Positions 43,161-54,236 are shown, counted from the stretch's first letter. The stretch: 64,000 bases of DNA from Pradoshia eiseniae (GCF_002946355.1 NZ_PKOZ01000006.1:124001-188000); one strand, 5' to 3'. A program made the numbers and translations. The notes: generated from the letters alone by a model not told the origin.

Positions 43161-43420
43161 AAAAAAAACAAAAAACACACCTTTTGGAGCAGGTGTGTTG
43201 TGTTTAAAAAAGGTTCACACCAGACAAAAACGGATAGTTCTCCACGGGAGCATATTTATGTTCCCATGACAGTCCTGCGCCTATTCGGCTGCAGTCCCAG
43301 CTACCATTCCCGGAAAAGAATGGTGCTTCGGCGATATTTCCTTTCGGCTAGCGTCCTCAAGCTTTCCGGCTCTTCATACTAGCTTACTGATAAATATCGC
43401 GACCTCTACCTCATCTTTTC
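43161..43420 (-). ncRNA. Lysine riboswitch (L-box) with terminator
   Basis: Read on the minus strand the leader begins GATGAGGTAGAGGTCGCGAT and contains GAAGAGCC, GAAAGCTTGAGGACGCTAGC, CGAAGCACC and TAGCTGGGACTGC, then CCGAATAGGCGCAGGACTGT. These are conserved parts of the lysine aptamer. A terminator follows: AACACACCT (43174-43182) pairs with AGGTGTGTT (43191-43199), then a T-run. High lysine should stop transcription of the permease. Confidence 0.92.
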
Positions 43421-43517
43421 TGATGAGGATTTATATCATTATTCATTTTCGTATGTTCAGAATACTATTTTTCGGCACAAAATGTCAATAGGAGTCAGGG
43501 AAAAACAAAATGTTATA

Positions 43518-45062
43518 CTATTCCAATATCTCATTCACCCATTTATTCTGGAATGCGGTGATGCTTGCATATTCCTCTTCCAACTTGCGGTAGATACTGA
43601 TATAGATCGGAATAAGCTCCTCGTAAACTTCGACATGCTGCGTATTTGGAGTGTGAACATGGGTTGTGCCGACAAGCGTTTTTACGACCGAGAAGTCCTG
43701 GATTTCTCCGATAGCGTAGCGGCCAAGCACAACCGCACCAAGACAAGAACTTTCAAAGCTCTCCGGTATCTCCACCTCTTGATTAAAAATATCAGCAAGC
43801 ATCTGCCGCCATAATGGCGATCGGGCAAAGCCTCCTGTAGCTTTTATCTTCTCTGGCACCCCTATTAATTCCTGCAGAGCAAGCAAGACGGTATAAAGAT
43901 TAAAGATGACCCCTTCCAATACGGCTCGAACCATATGCTCCTTTTTATGGTGCATCCCCAGCCCAAAGAAGGAACCGCGTGCATCCGGATTCCAAAGCGG
44001 GGCTCTTTCACCTGCCAAATATGGATGGAAGAGCAGTCCTTCTGCTCCAGGCTTAACTCTTGAAGCAATCTGGGTTAATACCTCATAGGAATCAATTCCG
44101 AGCCTTCTGGCTGTTTCTACTTCAGCAGATGCCAGTTCATCCCGGAGCCAGCGAAATGTCATCCCGCCATTGTTGACTGGTCCGCCGATTACCCAATGCT
44201 TATCGGTCAAAGCATAACAAAATATACGCCCTTTCTCATCTGTCACCGGACGGTCTGTCACCGTTCTGATGGCCCCGCTCGTTCCAATCGTGACTGCGAC
44301 AATTCCCGGATCTATCGCATTCACGCCAAGATTGGAAAGGACCCCATCGCTCGCACCTATGACAAATGCTGTACGAACCGAAAGTCCCATCTTTTCTGCA
44401 AATTGCTCCTTCATCCCGGCAGTATGCCAAGTTGTCGCAACAGGCTCGGACAAGCGGTCTCTTGTGATTCCGGCCGCACGCAAGGCTTCCTCATCCCAAT
44501 CCAAGTCTGCCAATGAGAACAGTCCTGTTGCAGAAGCGATAGAGTGGTCAATCACAAACTGAGAAAACAATTTATAAAAAACATATTCCTTAATGGAAAT
44601 ATACTTATAGGTCTTCTCGGCAATATCAGGACAATCATGGGTTAACCAAGCGATTTTCGCCAAAGGAGACATCGGATGAATAGGGGTGCCTGTCCGCATG
44701 TAAATCCCATGCCCATCCATTTCATTCTTGATCTTATCCGCCCATGCCTTAGACCGGCTGTCTGCCCAAGTAATACATGCGGTAATAGGCAGCCCTTGCT
44801 CATCAACAGCAATAATGCTGTGCATCGCTGAGCTAAAAGAGACAAAACGGATATCATCCGGTCCAGCACCGCTCATATCAACAACATTCTTGATAGCTTT
44901 TATGACCGCCTGGAAGATTTCTTCCGGGTCCTGTTCCGCAATCATTGGCAAAGGGCTGTGCAGCGGATATTCTACATGACTCACGCAATGAACCTTTGTT
45001 TCCTCGGTAAAGAGGACCGCTTTTGTTGAAGTCGTCCCAATATCTACCCCTATATAAAACAT
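43518..45062 (-). CDS. gntK: Gluconokinase (FGGY family)
   Basis: ATG 45062 follows GAGGGGATTCATA, so the earlier in-frame start at 45077 is not used. The 514-residue kinase has the FGGY start MFYIGVDIGTTSTKAVLF, the substrate region SSAMHSIIAVDEQG, WADSRS and ATP-binding motifs TIGTSGAIR and KATGGFARSPLWRQM. The layout matches GntK of Bacillus, which phosphorylates gluconate at C6. No gntP, gntR or 6-phosphogluconate dehydrogenase lies nearby, so a related sugar acid or polyol cannot be excluded. Confidence 0.8.
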   Translation of the reverse strand: MFYIGVDIGTTSTKAVLFTEETKVHCVSHVEYPLHSPLPMIAEQDPEEIFQAVIKAIKNVVDMSGAGPDDIRFVSFSSAMHSIIAVDEQGLPITACITWADSRSKAWADKIKNEMDGHGIYMRTGTPIHPMSPLAKIAWLTHDCPDIAEKTYKYISIKEYVFYKLFSQFVIDHSIASATGLFSLADLDWDEEALRAAGITRDRLSEPVATTWHTAGMKEQFAEKMGLSVRTAFVIGASDGVLSNLGVNAIDPGIVAVTIGTSGAIRTVTDRPVTDEKGRIFCYALTDKHWVIGGPVNNGGMTFRWLRDELASAEVETARRLGIDSYEVLTQIASRVKPGAEGLLFHPYLAGERAPLWNPDARGSFFGLGMHHKKEHMVRAVLEGVIFNLYTVLLALQELIGVPEKIKATGGFARSPLWRQMLADIFNQEVEIPESFESSCLGAVVLGRYAIGEIQDFSVVKTLVGTTHVHTPNTQHVEVYEELIPIYISIYRKLEEEYASITAFQNKWVNEILE

Positions 45063-45160
45063 TATGAATCCCCTCATTTCTGCTGATAATTCCCGTAATA
45101 GAGAATATTGTAAATGGCAATACTGCTGATAGACAATCTATTTTTTTGGAGGACCATCCT

Positions 45161-45697
45161 ATGAAGAAGCTCATTATCAGCATCGCATCCATCATGATTT
45201 TGATTCCTTTATCAGGAGCTAGACCCCTTGTCGAACGAGGGGACATCATCCATACAGCTAATGCTCGCAACCCGATCAAGGAAGGACAGCCCGCTCCAGA
45301 TTTTACTTTGCAAACCGCCGACGGCGAGCAAATCCGTCTCTCTGATTATCTGGGCGAAAAAGTCTTGATAAACTTTTGGGCCTCATGGTGCCCACCATGC
45401 CGGGAAGAAATGCACGTGTTCGAAAACTATTTCATTGCTAACAAACCTAAGGCTCACCTCATTAGCATCAACCTAACTTATGCAGAGAAAGCAATTGATG
45501 ATGTTCAAGGCTATCTCAGAAAAAACAACTTAACATTCCCTGTCCTGCTCGATACCAAAGGAAAAACGGGTGAATCCTATCAAGTTCTCACCCTGCCAAC
45601 AAGCATATTCATTGATTCCAACGGCATCATCCAGAAGAAATGGATTGGTCCTCTAGACAATAAAACCCTCCAATCCATCCTCTCAAACTTGAAGTAG
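45161..45697 (+). CDS. TlpA/ResA-like extracytoplasmic thiol-disulfide oxidoreductase
   Basis: ATG 45161 follows TTTTTTTGGAGGACCATCCT. The 178-residue protein has an N-terminal signal or anchor helix (LIISIASIMILIPLSG) and a thioredoxin fold with the active site WCPPC in NFWASWCPPCREEM. The cis-Pro region is LPTSIFID. Such proteins reduce disulfides for cytochrome c maturation or other envelope proteins. It stands alone, so its partner is unknown. Confidence 0.88.
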   Translation: MKKLIISIASIMILIPLSGARPLVERGDIIHTANARNPIKEGQPAPDFTLQTADGEQIRLSDYLGEKVLINFWASWCPPCREEMHVFENYFIANKPKAHLISINLTYAEKAIDDVQGYLRKNNLTFPVLLDTKGKTGESYQVLTLPTSIFIDSNGIIQKKWIGPLDNKTLQSILSNLK

Positions 45698-45836
45698 GCT
45701 TGCTAGAATTTCGTTCATACCCTAATCTTACAGAAAAAAACATAAAATATACAAATTTTTACTTAAAATCCATTTAATTTCATAGTACAATAGAAAAAAT
45801 AAGTTGGATTATCATTTTTTAAAGGGGTGTTACTAG

Positions 45837-46019
45837 ATGAGAGCTTACCAAATATTGATTTCGGTCATGCTAATTTTGATCAGTGTTTTTTCTGTCAAAA
45901 ACCTCATTACGGGCCAATGGGACATCCAATATGCCATGCTGAATGGCGGGATGGCCATCATCGTTCTCGGTATTTACAGAGGGTATATGAAGTATGTGCA
46001 AGAGGAAGAAACCCAATAA
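45837..46019 (+). CDS. Small two-helix membrane protein (DUF3953/YczI-like)
   Basis: The 60-residue protein starts at ATG 45837 behind AAAGGGGTGTTACTAG and ends before a strong terminator. Two membrane helices (ILISVMLILISVFSVKNLI and NGGMAIIVLGIYRGYM) are joined by a short loop ITGQWDIQYA, with an acidic tail EEEETQ-like (VQEEETQ). The pattern resembles DUF3953 proteins such as YczI, from memory. Function unknown. Confidence 0.65.
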   Translation: MRAYQILISVMLILISVFSVKNLITGQWDIQYAMLNGGMAIIVLGIYRGYMKYVQEEETQ

Positions 46020-46032
46020 ACAATAAATACTC

Positions 46033-46064
46033 GGCTGATTTGATTCTATCAAATCAGCCTTTTT
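46033..46064 (+). terminator. Terminator of the 60-residue membrane protein gene
   Basis: GGCTGATTTGA (46033-46043) pairs perfectly with TCAAATCAGCC (46049-46059), followed by five Ts. Confidence 0.8.
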
Positions 46065-46199
46065 CCTGGGAACAGCCCAGCATCTTTTCCCCCGATTGTT
46101 AACAGTCCTTCAACCGCTCCCACTATCATATGATCAAGGTTATGCTTCAATTTACACCCTATTCCCTTTTTGAAGCCGGTTCAATCAAAAAGAACAGGA

Positions 46200-46236
46200 A
46201 CAAAAAAAACCCTTAGGCTTTGTTGTCCCAAGGGTT
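46200..46236 (-). terminator. Terminator of glpD
   Basis: AACCCTTAGG (46208-46217) pairs with CCCAAGGGTT (46227-46236) with one mismatch. Minus-strand TTTTTTTT follows. Confidence 0.75.
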
Positions 46237-46244
46237 AAATCTTA

Positions 46245-47915
46245 TTACAATTTCATTGATTCAGGCTGCGGTATCGTTGCTCTCTCTATTTCTTGATCAA
46301 GCTCTTTCGTATTCGCCTCTTTTTCCTCGGCAGACCAGTGAAGGACCTTCGCCATTTCTTCAATGACCCCTTCCTTCCACTTCAAGACGGACTTAATATC
46401 AAATAAAAGTGTACCCATCCTTCGGTTGAAGAAATCTAGCGGGGTTGCCGCCAATTCATGCTCAATGGAATAATGAAGAGAAACAAATAGGTCAAGAGGA
46501 AGTCCTGACAGCTTCGCTTCTTCCTGATAAACATAGGCCATCTTGAAAAGGAGCGGCGCATTTGATCCATATTTTTTTAAGATAGCAATGGCCTCTTCTT
46601 TAGATAGTCCAGCATCAATTCCCTCTTTGATATGGTTTTCGATATATCGCTCAAACTGCTGAGAACCGCCTACATGCCCGCCTGAGATTGGCATTTTTTC
46701 CGTAGCGCAGCTGGAGAAGAGCTTATAGCCTTCTGAACGGAACTGCTTAGCCACAAGGTTCACGACCGTTTCAGCCATCTTGCGGTAACCCGTTAATTTC
46801 CCACCGGCGATTGTAATTAACCCGCTATCAGAAACCCAAGTCTCATCCTTTCGAGAAATTTCAGATGCACCTTTGCCTTCCTCGCTAATCAGCGGCCTTA
46901 CTCCTGCCCAGCTGGATTCGACATCATCCTTAGTCACCCCAACTGTCGGGAACATATAATTGATGGCATCAAGGATATAATCCCTGTCTGCATCCGTCAT
47001 TTGCGGGCTTTTAGGATCGGTATCATAAAATGTATCCGTTGTACCGACATAGGCTTTTCCATCTCGAGGAATAGCAAACACCATCCGCCCGTCTGGCGTA
47101 TCAAAATAAACGGCTTGCTGCAAAGGAAACTTTGATTGGTCAATGACAATATGGACACCTTTTGTCAGCTGCAGAACCTTTCCTTTTTTGGAATGATCCA
47201 TCTCACGAATTGTATCTACCCATGGTCCGGAAGCATTGATGACTTTACGGGAATGAATGGTTATCTCTTCCCCATCAATCATGTCCTTGCCAATAATGCC
47301 TGTAATTTTGCCGTTACTATACACTAATTGCTCAGCTTTCATGTAATTGATAACAGTCGCTCCTTGTGCAGCTGCCTCCTTCATGACTTCAATAGTCAAT
47401 CGAGCGTCATCTGTACGGTACTCGACATAATAGCCGCCGCCCTTGAGTCCATCCTTCTTTACAAGCGGCGCTCTTTCTAATGTCTCTTGCACGGAGAGCA
47501 TTTTTCTGCGCTCCTGCTTCTTCACGCCCGCAAGGAAGTCATACACTCTAAGTCCCATTGACGTAGAGAATTTCCCAAATGTACCTCCCTCATGAAACGG
47601 GAGCAGCATCCATTCTGGGGTCGTGACATGCGGACCATTCTCATACACGATTGCCCGCTCTTTACCTACCTCTGCAACAACGCCAACCTGCATCTGCTTT
47701 AAGTAACGCAATCCGCCATGCACCAATTTTGTTGAGCGGCTGGATGTCCCTGCAGCAAAGTCCTGCATTTCAACTAAAGCGACCTTCATTCCGCGGGTAG
47801 CGGCATCAAGTGCGATTCCTGCTCCGGTGATACCCCCGCCAATCACTAAAACATCAAAATTTGTATGTTTAAGTTCATTCTTGTAATCACTTCTGCGTAG
47901 ACTATTAAGTTCCAT
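46245..47915 (-). CDS. glpD: Aerobic glycerol-3-phosphate dehydrogenase
   Basis: ATG 47915 follows GAGGAGGTAGAACAA; the open frame extends to 47972 in the leader. The 556-residue flavoprotein has the FAD motif [19 protein letters not shown], the signature [17 protein letters not shown], and [20 protein letters not shown]. It oxidises glycerol-3-phosphate to dihydroxyacetone phosphate and feeds electrons to quinone. It is downstream of glpF-glpK and has its own GlpP-type leader terminator. Confidence 0.95.
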   Translation of the reverse strand: MELNSLRRSDYKNELKHTNFDVLVIGGGITGAGIALDAATRGMKVALVEMQDFAAGTSSRSTKLVHGGLRYLKQMQVGVVAEVGKERAIVYENGPHVTTPEWMLLPFHEGGTFGKFSTSMGLRVYDFLAGVKKQERRKMLSVQETLERAPLVKKDGLKGGGYYVEYRTDDARLTIEVMKEAAAQGATVINYMKAEQLVYSNGKITGIIGKDMIDGEEITIHSRKVINASGPWVDTIREMDHSKKGKVLQLTKGVHIVIDQSKFPLQQAVYFDTPDGRMVFAIPRDGKAYVGTTDTFYDTDPKSPQMTDADRDYILDAINYMFPTVGVTKDDVESSWAGVRPLISEEGKGASEISRKDETWVSDSGLITIAGGKLTGYRKMAETVVNLVAKQFRSEGYKLFSSCATEKMPISGGHVGGSQQFERYIENHIKEGIDAGLSKEEAIAILKKYGSNAPLLFKMAYVYQEEAKLSGLPLDLFVSLHYSIEHELAATPLDFFNRRMGTLLFDIKSVLKWKEGVIEEMAKVLHWSAEEKEANTKELDQEIERATIPQPESMKL

Positions 47916-47947
47916 TTGTTCTACCTCCTCAATTTCTACCCTGATCA

Positions 47948-48005
47948 AGAAAAAAGAGACCACAAAATACATTACCCCTTGCCGGAGAATGTATTCGTGG
48001 TCTCT
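47948..48005 (-). promoter_or_regulatory. glpD leader terminator, GlpP antitermination target
   Basis: AGAGACCAC (47955-47963) pairs with GTGGTCTCT (47997-48005). The inner AATACATT/AATGTATT arms extend the stem, and minus-strand TTTTTTC follows. It sits 33 nt before the glpD start. GlpP bound to glycerol-3-phosphate is known to read through such leaders in B. subtilis. Confidence 0.8.
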
Positions 48006-48037
48006 CGAAATCTCTAACCAAATATTAACTTGTCATT

Positions 48038-48071
48038 AGTATATCATTTACTGCTATGAAATGGCAGTAAA
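48038..48071 (-). promoter_or_regulatory. glpK-glpD junction: hairpin and extended -10 promoter
   Basis: TTTACTGC/GCAGTAAA (48047-48054 and 48064-48071) forms a hairpin after glpK without a T-run. Minus-strand TGATATACT (48038-48046) is an extended -10 that would start the glpD leader transcript near 48031. Confidence 0.45.
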
Positions 48072-48072
48072 A

Positions 48073-49602
<1,530 letters not shown>

Positions 49603-49626
49603 TTATTTCTTCTAACCGTTATTATC

Positions 49627-50466
49627 TTACAATCTTGCTTTTGTTGGCTCATCTGACGCTTGAATAGCTGCATCCTGATTCTTCGGGCCAATAGCCAAGG
49701 CAATCAGCAATACCACGACAGTTGCCGCAAGCACCATCCAGAATGTCAACGTCATTTCACCAAGGAAGAAAGCCTGATGGAATAATGCCCCTAAAGAACC
49801 GCCAAGGATTGGACCGACAACCGGTACCCAAGCATAACCCCAATTGGATGGACCTTTTCCTGCAATCGGCAGAATCGCATGGGCAATCCTTGGTCCAAGG
49901 TCACGCGCTGGATTGATGGCATAACCAGTAGTACCGCCAAGAGCCATCCCAATTGCGACAATCAAAAGACCAACTGCAATCGGGTTTAAGCCTTCCGTAA
50001 ACTCATTCGCACCAATAAATTGCAATCCTAGCAATAAGACGAATGTTCCGATAATTTCACTTAAAAGGTTAGAGAAAGCATGTGGAATCGCTGGGCCTGT
50101 AGCAAAAACGCCAAGCTTTGTTCCAGGGTCTTCAGTTGCTTTCCAATGCGGGAAATATTGAAGATAAATAATAGCTGCACCTAAAATAGCACCAATCATT
50201 TGAGCGGCGATGTAAGCAGGAACCTGACTCCAATCGAATGCTCCAGCAAACGCTAAACCAATTGTAACAGCAGGATTTAAGTGAGCTCCACTAATACTGC
50301 CAACGGCAAATACGCCAAGTGTTACCCCAAGACCCCAGGCAATCGTGATGACAATCCAGCCAGCATCCTTTGCATAAGACTTTGTTAAATTTGCACCAGC
50401 ACATACCCCTGCCCCGATAATGATCAGGATCATTGTACCTAGTACTTCACCCATAAATGGTGTCAT
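49627..50466 (-). CDS. glpF: Glycerol uptake facilitator
   Basis: ATG 50466 follows GAGGGAGTGGTATTC. The 279-residue aquaglyceroporin has both NPA motifs, SGAHLNPAVTIG and GYAINPARDLGPR, with the Asp after the second NPA-R that marks glycerol facilitators. Six membrane helices are evident. It is the first gene of glpF-glpK behind a CcpA- and GlpP-controlled promoter and leader. Confidence 0.95.
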   Translation of the reverse strand: MTPFMGEVLGTMILIIIGAGVCAGANLTKSYAKDAGWIVITIAWGLGVTLGVFAVGSISGAHLNPAVTIGLAFAGAFDWSQVPAYIAAQMIGAILGAAIIYLQYFPHWKATEDPGTKLGVFATGPAIPHAFSNLLSEIIGTFVLLLGLQFIGANEFTEGLNPIAVGLLIVAIGMALGGTTGYAINPARDLGPRIAHAILPIAGKGPSNWGYAWVPVVGPILGGSLGALFHQAFFLGEMTLTFWMVLAATVVVLLIALAIGPKNQDAAIQASDEPTKARL

Positions 50467-50495
50467 GAATACCACTCCCTCAATGTTTTTATGGT

Positions 50496-50562
50496 CAAAA
50501 AAAGAGCACAGGTATAGCAACCCATCTATGAGAAATAAAGGGCAACGCTTACCTGTGTCTCC
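50496..50562 (-). promoter_or_regulatory. glpF leader terminator, GlpP antitermination target
   Basis: AGAGCACAGGTA (50503-50514) pairs with TACCTGTGTCT (50550-50560, one mismatch). GCAACCC/GGGCAACGC extends it. Minus-strand TTTTTTT follows, then the glpF start region. Confidence 0.8.
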
Positions 50563-50593
50563 AAGTCTCGACCAGAATTATTAACTTAATCAC

Positions 50594-50622
50594 AGTATAA
50601 AACTTGTTGAAAGCGCTGTCAA
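50594..50622 (-). promoter_or_regulatory. glpFK promoter with overlapping cre
   Basis: Minus-strand TTGACA (50617-50622), a 17-nt spacer and TATACT (50594-50599). The cre TGAAAGCGCTGTCA (50608-50621, plus-strand reading) covers the -35 and spacer, so CcpA binding should block RNA polymerase. Confidence 0.8.
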
Positions 50623-50653
50623 TGACTTTTCTTTCAAAATTATTACTTTTTTC

Positions 50654-51205
50654 TCATTTTACAGAAAAATGTTCCCACAATTTATGATTCGAACTCGTGA
50701 TAGATGTAGCGCCAGCCGCCAATGCTTCATGTGCCTCTCTCTCAGTCCGAATCAGCCCTCCGGCAAACACCGGAATTTGGAATCTTTCTGAAACCTCCTT
50801 AATCATGGCAGGCATAGATCCCGGGAGGACCTCAATATAGTCCGGCTGACATTTCTCCACAATTCTGAAGCTTCTTTCAATCGCATGACTATCAATCATG
50901 AAGATACGCTGAACCGCCACGACCCCATGCTTTTTAGCTTGCTGAATCACACTTGACTTAGTAGATATCAACCCATATGGGCGAAATTCCTGACATAAAT
51001 ACTGTGTGCCATATTCATCATTTTTCAATCCATGTATTAAATCTATATGAAAAAATAATTTCTTATTTTTAGATTTTGCCATCTGTGTGACATGCTTAAT
51101 CTGAGACAAATGAAGTTCGAGCATAACTCCCGCCTCGAACGGTGATTCTAGAAATCTTTCAAAATCCTTCATATTTGATGATGCTGGTAATATACTTCGT
51201 TTCAT
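50654..51205 (-). CDS. glpP: Glycerol uptake operon antiterminator GlpP
   Basis: ATG 51205 (MKRSILPASSNMKDFERFLE) follows GGGGGGTGCCAGC. The 183-residue protein has the GlpP TIM-barrel-like segments FFHIDLIHGLKNDEYGTQYL, DYIEVLPGSMP and PVFAGGLIRTEREAHEALAA. With glycerol-3-phosphate it binds the glpF and glpD leaders and prevents termination. It lies directly upstream of glpF, as in B. subtilis. Confidence 0.95.
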   Translation of the reverse strand: MKRSILPASSNMKDFERFLESPFEAGVMLELHLSQIKHVTQMAKSKNKKLFFHIDLIHGLKNDEYGTQYLCQEFRPYGLISTKSSVIQQAKKHGVVAVQRIFMIDSHAIERSFRIVEKCQPDYIEVLPGSMPAMIKEVSERFQIPVFAGGLIRTEREAHEALAAGATSITSSNHKLWEHFSVK

Positions 51206-51255
51206 GCTGGCACCCCCCAACTAAAATATGGAACAACCACACTATTTACACAAAA

Positions 51256-51319
51256 AGAAAATCCTATTATGGAAATAATACACCATATAGGTATATATAA
51301 CCAGTAGATAGGATTTTCT
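51256..51319 (-). terminator. Long-loop inverted repeat after yhgE
   Basis: AGAAAATCCTAT (51256-51267) and ATAGGATTTTCT (51308-51319) are perfect 12-nt arms separated by 40 nt, 13 nt after the yhgE stop. Minus-strand TTTT follows. The loop is AT-rich and might hold the glpP promoter. Confidence 0.5.
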
Positions 51320-51331
51320 ATTACTATTCTG

Positions 51332-53980
51332 TTAAGCTGCCAGATCACTATCCTCAACAGCTCTGTCTTTCTTGAGGTACGATACAGCAAAGGCCAATCC
51401 CGCAAACAAAGCAAGGAAAATGAACAATATGCCTCCGTTAACCAGCATGCCGCCAAAATCATCAAGCGAAATCAATGATCTAAAGCCGGCGATAGAATAA
51501 GACATCGGCAAGAACTGACTTAAATTTCTTAAATATTCAGGCAGCATATCTATTGGCAATGCTGAACCTGTCGTGGAAAGCTGCATAATCAAGAAGGCAG
51601 CTCCGATTAGTAAACCAATATTCCCTAATAGCATGACAAGGAAAAATGCAATGGTCATAAACGTCAAGCCTGCCAACATGGCAAAAGGAATCATAGATAT
51701 CGTATTTAAAAATCCAGAATGAACGTAGAATGATGTAAAAACGGTCAACAAAATGGCCTGACCAGATACCAACAATGCAAGGAATCCATATCTTCTCGCA
51801 TACCATGCAAGAGGCGACATTTCCGCGCCTGCCGGTCTTCTTACTCCGACTGCCATGACCATCAGCAATGCACCGACAAATAAGGCTAGTGATAAAACAT
51901 ATGGCGCATTGGCGTAACGATAGAATGGATAACCGTTTATTTTTTCGCCAGCTAATTGAACTGGGTTGGCCAATTGAGATTTATTTGCATCCTCTCTGTT
52001 TGTGGCAGCTACCCTTTTAGCTCCATTGTCTAAACCTGTTGCTAGTTCCTGTGTTCCATCCTTCACTTGACCGACACCATCATCTAACTGCTTAACACCG
52101 TCTGTCATCGCTGCCCAGCCAGTCTTTACAGTAGCATTGCCATCCGCCACTTGCTTCGCTCCTGCTGCAAGTGTTTGGATATCCCCCGATTTCGCTGCTA
52201 AGGAAGAATTGAGCTCCTTGCTTCCATCTGCCACTTGGTTTGCACCAGCTGCCAATTGACCTGAACCGTCAACTGCGGTTTTCCAGCCTTCGTTGACCTG
52301 AGCGTTGCCGTCTGCTACTTGTTTGGCTCCTGCTGTCAATTCACTTGTTCCAGCAACAGCCGTCTTCCAACCTTCATTCACAGATGCATTGCCTGCTGCG
52401 ACAGTGGTCAGTCCACCATTGAGTGACTTAGCTCCTGTTGTTAGGGCATCCCAGCTTGTGTTTACTTTTGTAGTACCAGCTTGAATTTGTGTTGCTCCTG
52501 CAGCAAGCTTCTCAGCTCCATCAACAAGTTTTTCTTGACCAGGAATAATCTTATCTCCAAATTGAAATGATAATGCTCCAACTCCTGGCTTTAGTTTATT
52601 GGATATACCTTGAGAAAGAGCTACAGATCCATTTTTCAATCCATCCTCTTTAGTTATACCACTATTAACTGCCTCTACACCTGCTGATACCTTGCGAGCA
52701 CCTTCTAAAAGATCATTATATTCTTTCGTTGCTTTTAAACCAGGTACTAACTCGCCTAATTGTTCAAGACCCTTTGCTACATCTGAAGCACCTTTTGCAA
52801 GGTCAGGTGTTTGAGATGCAAGTTGATTCAAGCCAGCTGCCAAAGCCGCACTACCTTCTTCTAATGGCTGAATCCCTTCATATATTTGGTCTACTCCAGC
52901 TTTTGCATTTTGAAGACCATTTAGCATACTAGTTGTACCATCTTTAAGATCCGTTGCTCCTTTATTTACTGCTTTTCCTCCTTCAGCCAACGCCTCTATC
53001 TGATCCTTATTTCCAGATAACTGACCATACATCGTTTGAGAACCTTTCCTTAAATCCTCGGTTCCTTTTGCGAGCGCTTCGATGTCATTTGATTTTGAAC
53101 TTAAGGAGTTATATAACAAACCTGTTCCCGAAGCTATAGATTTAGCCCCATTTGCCAATGTTTCAATATCCCCTTTTTTCTCGCTCAAGGACTGATTAAG
53201 CGTCCTGCTCCCGGCCGCCACCTGACCGGCTCCATTTGCTAACTGGCCAGACCCCTGGACCGCTGTTTTCCAGCCTGAATTCACTTGAGCATTACCAGCT
53301 GCTACTTGATTAGCTCCATCAGCCAGCTTATTAATGTCTCCTGCCTTGCCTGTTAAGGAAGTCAGCAATGTTCCTGTCCCATCTTGAAGCTTCACTGAGC
53401 CATCATTGAGCTTTTTAGCTCCCTCAGCACCTTCGGAGAATCCTTCCTCTACATCTCCTAAGGATGCGAAGACGGTTTCTGTATAGGTTTCTGTGATTTC
53501 ATTTGAAAGCTGATTGCTGATTTTTTCGATTGCCGTGTTGGTTGCCGTTGCGGCAATGAAATGCAAGCCTTCATTTTGGATGTACTTCAACTCAGGCTTT
53601 TCGGGATTTTCGTCCATGACCGTCGCAACCTTCCTGGAGAAATCCTCAGGAATTTCAATCACCATATAATAATCGTTATCTTTAAGTCCGCGTTGTGCTT
53701 GGCTGCTGTTTACGAATTCCCAGCCTAAATCATTGCCGGCCTTTAATTTCGCTTCTAAATCCTTGCCCACATTCACCTCCTTGCCATCGTTCACCGTTCC
53801 AGCGTCATTATTGACGACTGCCACAGGCAAATTCGATAGATTATCATACGGGCCCCAGCTTGGCGTGAGCATAATTAAGCCGTACAAGAGCGGTACCAGT
53901 AATACGGCAATAACCGACACCCAGAATCCTCTGCTTTGTCTAAGGCTTGCAAATCGATTTCCGTTATTAAATTTGTTCAT
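51332..53980 (-). CDS. yhgE: YhgE/Pip-domain membrane protein with long repeat region
   Basis: The 882-residue protein has one N-terminal membrane helix (about 18-40), a conserved Pip domain (LPVAVVNNDAGTVNDGKEVN) and a C-terminal block of five helices after about residue 680. The middle (about 180-650) is a long Gly/Ala/Asn repeat rich in heptad-like units. GNAQVNSGWKTAVQGSGQLA recurs as GNAQVNEGWKTAVDGSGQLA and related copies. Family members include phage infection protein and type VII secretion EsaA/YueB relatives. B. subtilis YhgE is shorter (about 775). No T7SS genes and no TetR gene are adjacent. Confidence 0.88.
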   Translation of the reverse strand: MNKFNNGNRFASLRQSRGFWVSVIAVLLVPLLYGLIMLTPSWGPYDNLSNLPVAVVNNDAGTVNDGKEVNVGKDLEAKLKAGNDLGWEFVNSSQAQRGLKDNDYYMVIEIPEDFSRKVATVMDENPEKPELKYIQNEGLHFIAATATNTAIEKISNQLSNEITETYTETVFASLGDVEEGFSEGAEGAKKLNDGSVKLQDGTGTLLTSLTGKAGDINKLADGANQVAAGNAQVNSGWKTAVQGSGQLANGAGQVAAGSRTLNQSLSEKKGDIETLANGAKSIASGTGLLYNSLSSKSNDIEALAKGTEDLRKGSQTMYGQLSGNKDQIEALAEGGKAVNKGATDLKDGTTSMLNGLQNAKAGVDQIYEGIQPLEEGSAALAAGLNQLASQTPDLAKGASDVAKGLEQLGELVPGLKATKEYNDLLEGARKVSAGVEAVNSGITKEDGLKNGSVALSQGISNKLKPGVGALSFQFGDKIIPGQEKLVDGAEKLAAGATQIQAGTTKVNTSWDALTTGAKSLNGGLTTVAAGNASVNEGWKTAVAGTSELTAGAKQVADGNAQVNEGWKTAVDGSGQLAAGANQVADGSKELNSSLAAKSGDIQTLAAGAKQVADGNATVKTGWAAMTDGVKQLDDGVGQVKDGTQELATGLDNGAKRVAATNREDANKSQLANPVQLAGEKINGYPFYRYANAPYVLSLALFVGALLMVMAVGVRRPAGAEMSPLAWYARRYGFLALLVSGQAILLTVFTSFYVHSGFLNTISMIPFAMLAGLTFMTIAFFLVMLLGNIGLLIGAAFLIMQLSTTGSALPIDMLPEYLRNLSQFLPMSYSIAGFRSLISLDDFGGMLVNGGILFIFLALFAGLAFAVSYLKKDRAVEDSDLAA

Positions 53981-54017
53981 ATCTAACCCCCAGTTTGTCC
54001 GTAATATCTATGTAATG

Positions 54018-54055
54018 GTGGTTATGAAAGCGCAACCACTCGTATAGAGATTATA
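54018..54055 (-). promoter_or_regulatory. yhgE promoter region with inverted repeat
   Basis: GTGGTT-N10-AACCAC (54018-54039) is a perfect inverted repeat between a minus-strand TATAAT (54050-54055) and the yhgE start. It is placed where a repressor would act; in B. subtilis a TetR-type gene neighbours yhgE. Confidence 0.4.
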
Positions 54056-54189
54056 TATTCTGAATAGCCATTCATAATCCTGCAAGAAAATTAAAAATAT
54101 TGTAAATATTTTAGATATTTAGACCCTTTATTTTCAAAACAAGTAAAACTTATAGGAATATGTAAGTATTTATTATCGACGATAGAAAA

Positions 54190-54227
54190 AAGCAAAAAAG
54201 ACCTCGCCCTTAAATAAGGCAAGGTCT
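54190..54227 (-). terminator. Terminator of the flavin reductase gene
   Basis: AGACCTCGCC (54199-54208) pairs with GGCAAGGTCT (54218-54227, one mismatch). Minus-strand TTTTTTG follows. Confidence 0.75.
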
Positions 54228-54236
54228 AGTATCATT

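Noticed and set aside
52100-53420. Regular repeats as a possible CRISPR array
   Set aside because: The repeats lie in frame within yhgE, vary in sequence and length and encode a heptad-like stalk.
51332-53980. Type VII secretion locus around YhgE/EsaA-like protein
   Set aside because: No WXG100, EssC or other secretion gene lies nearby.
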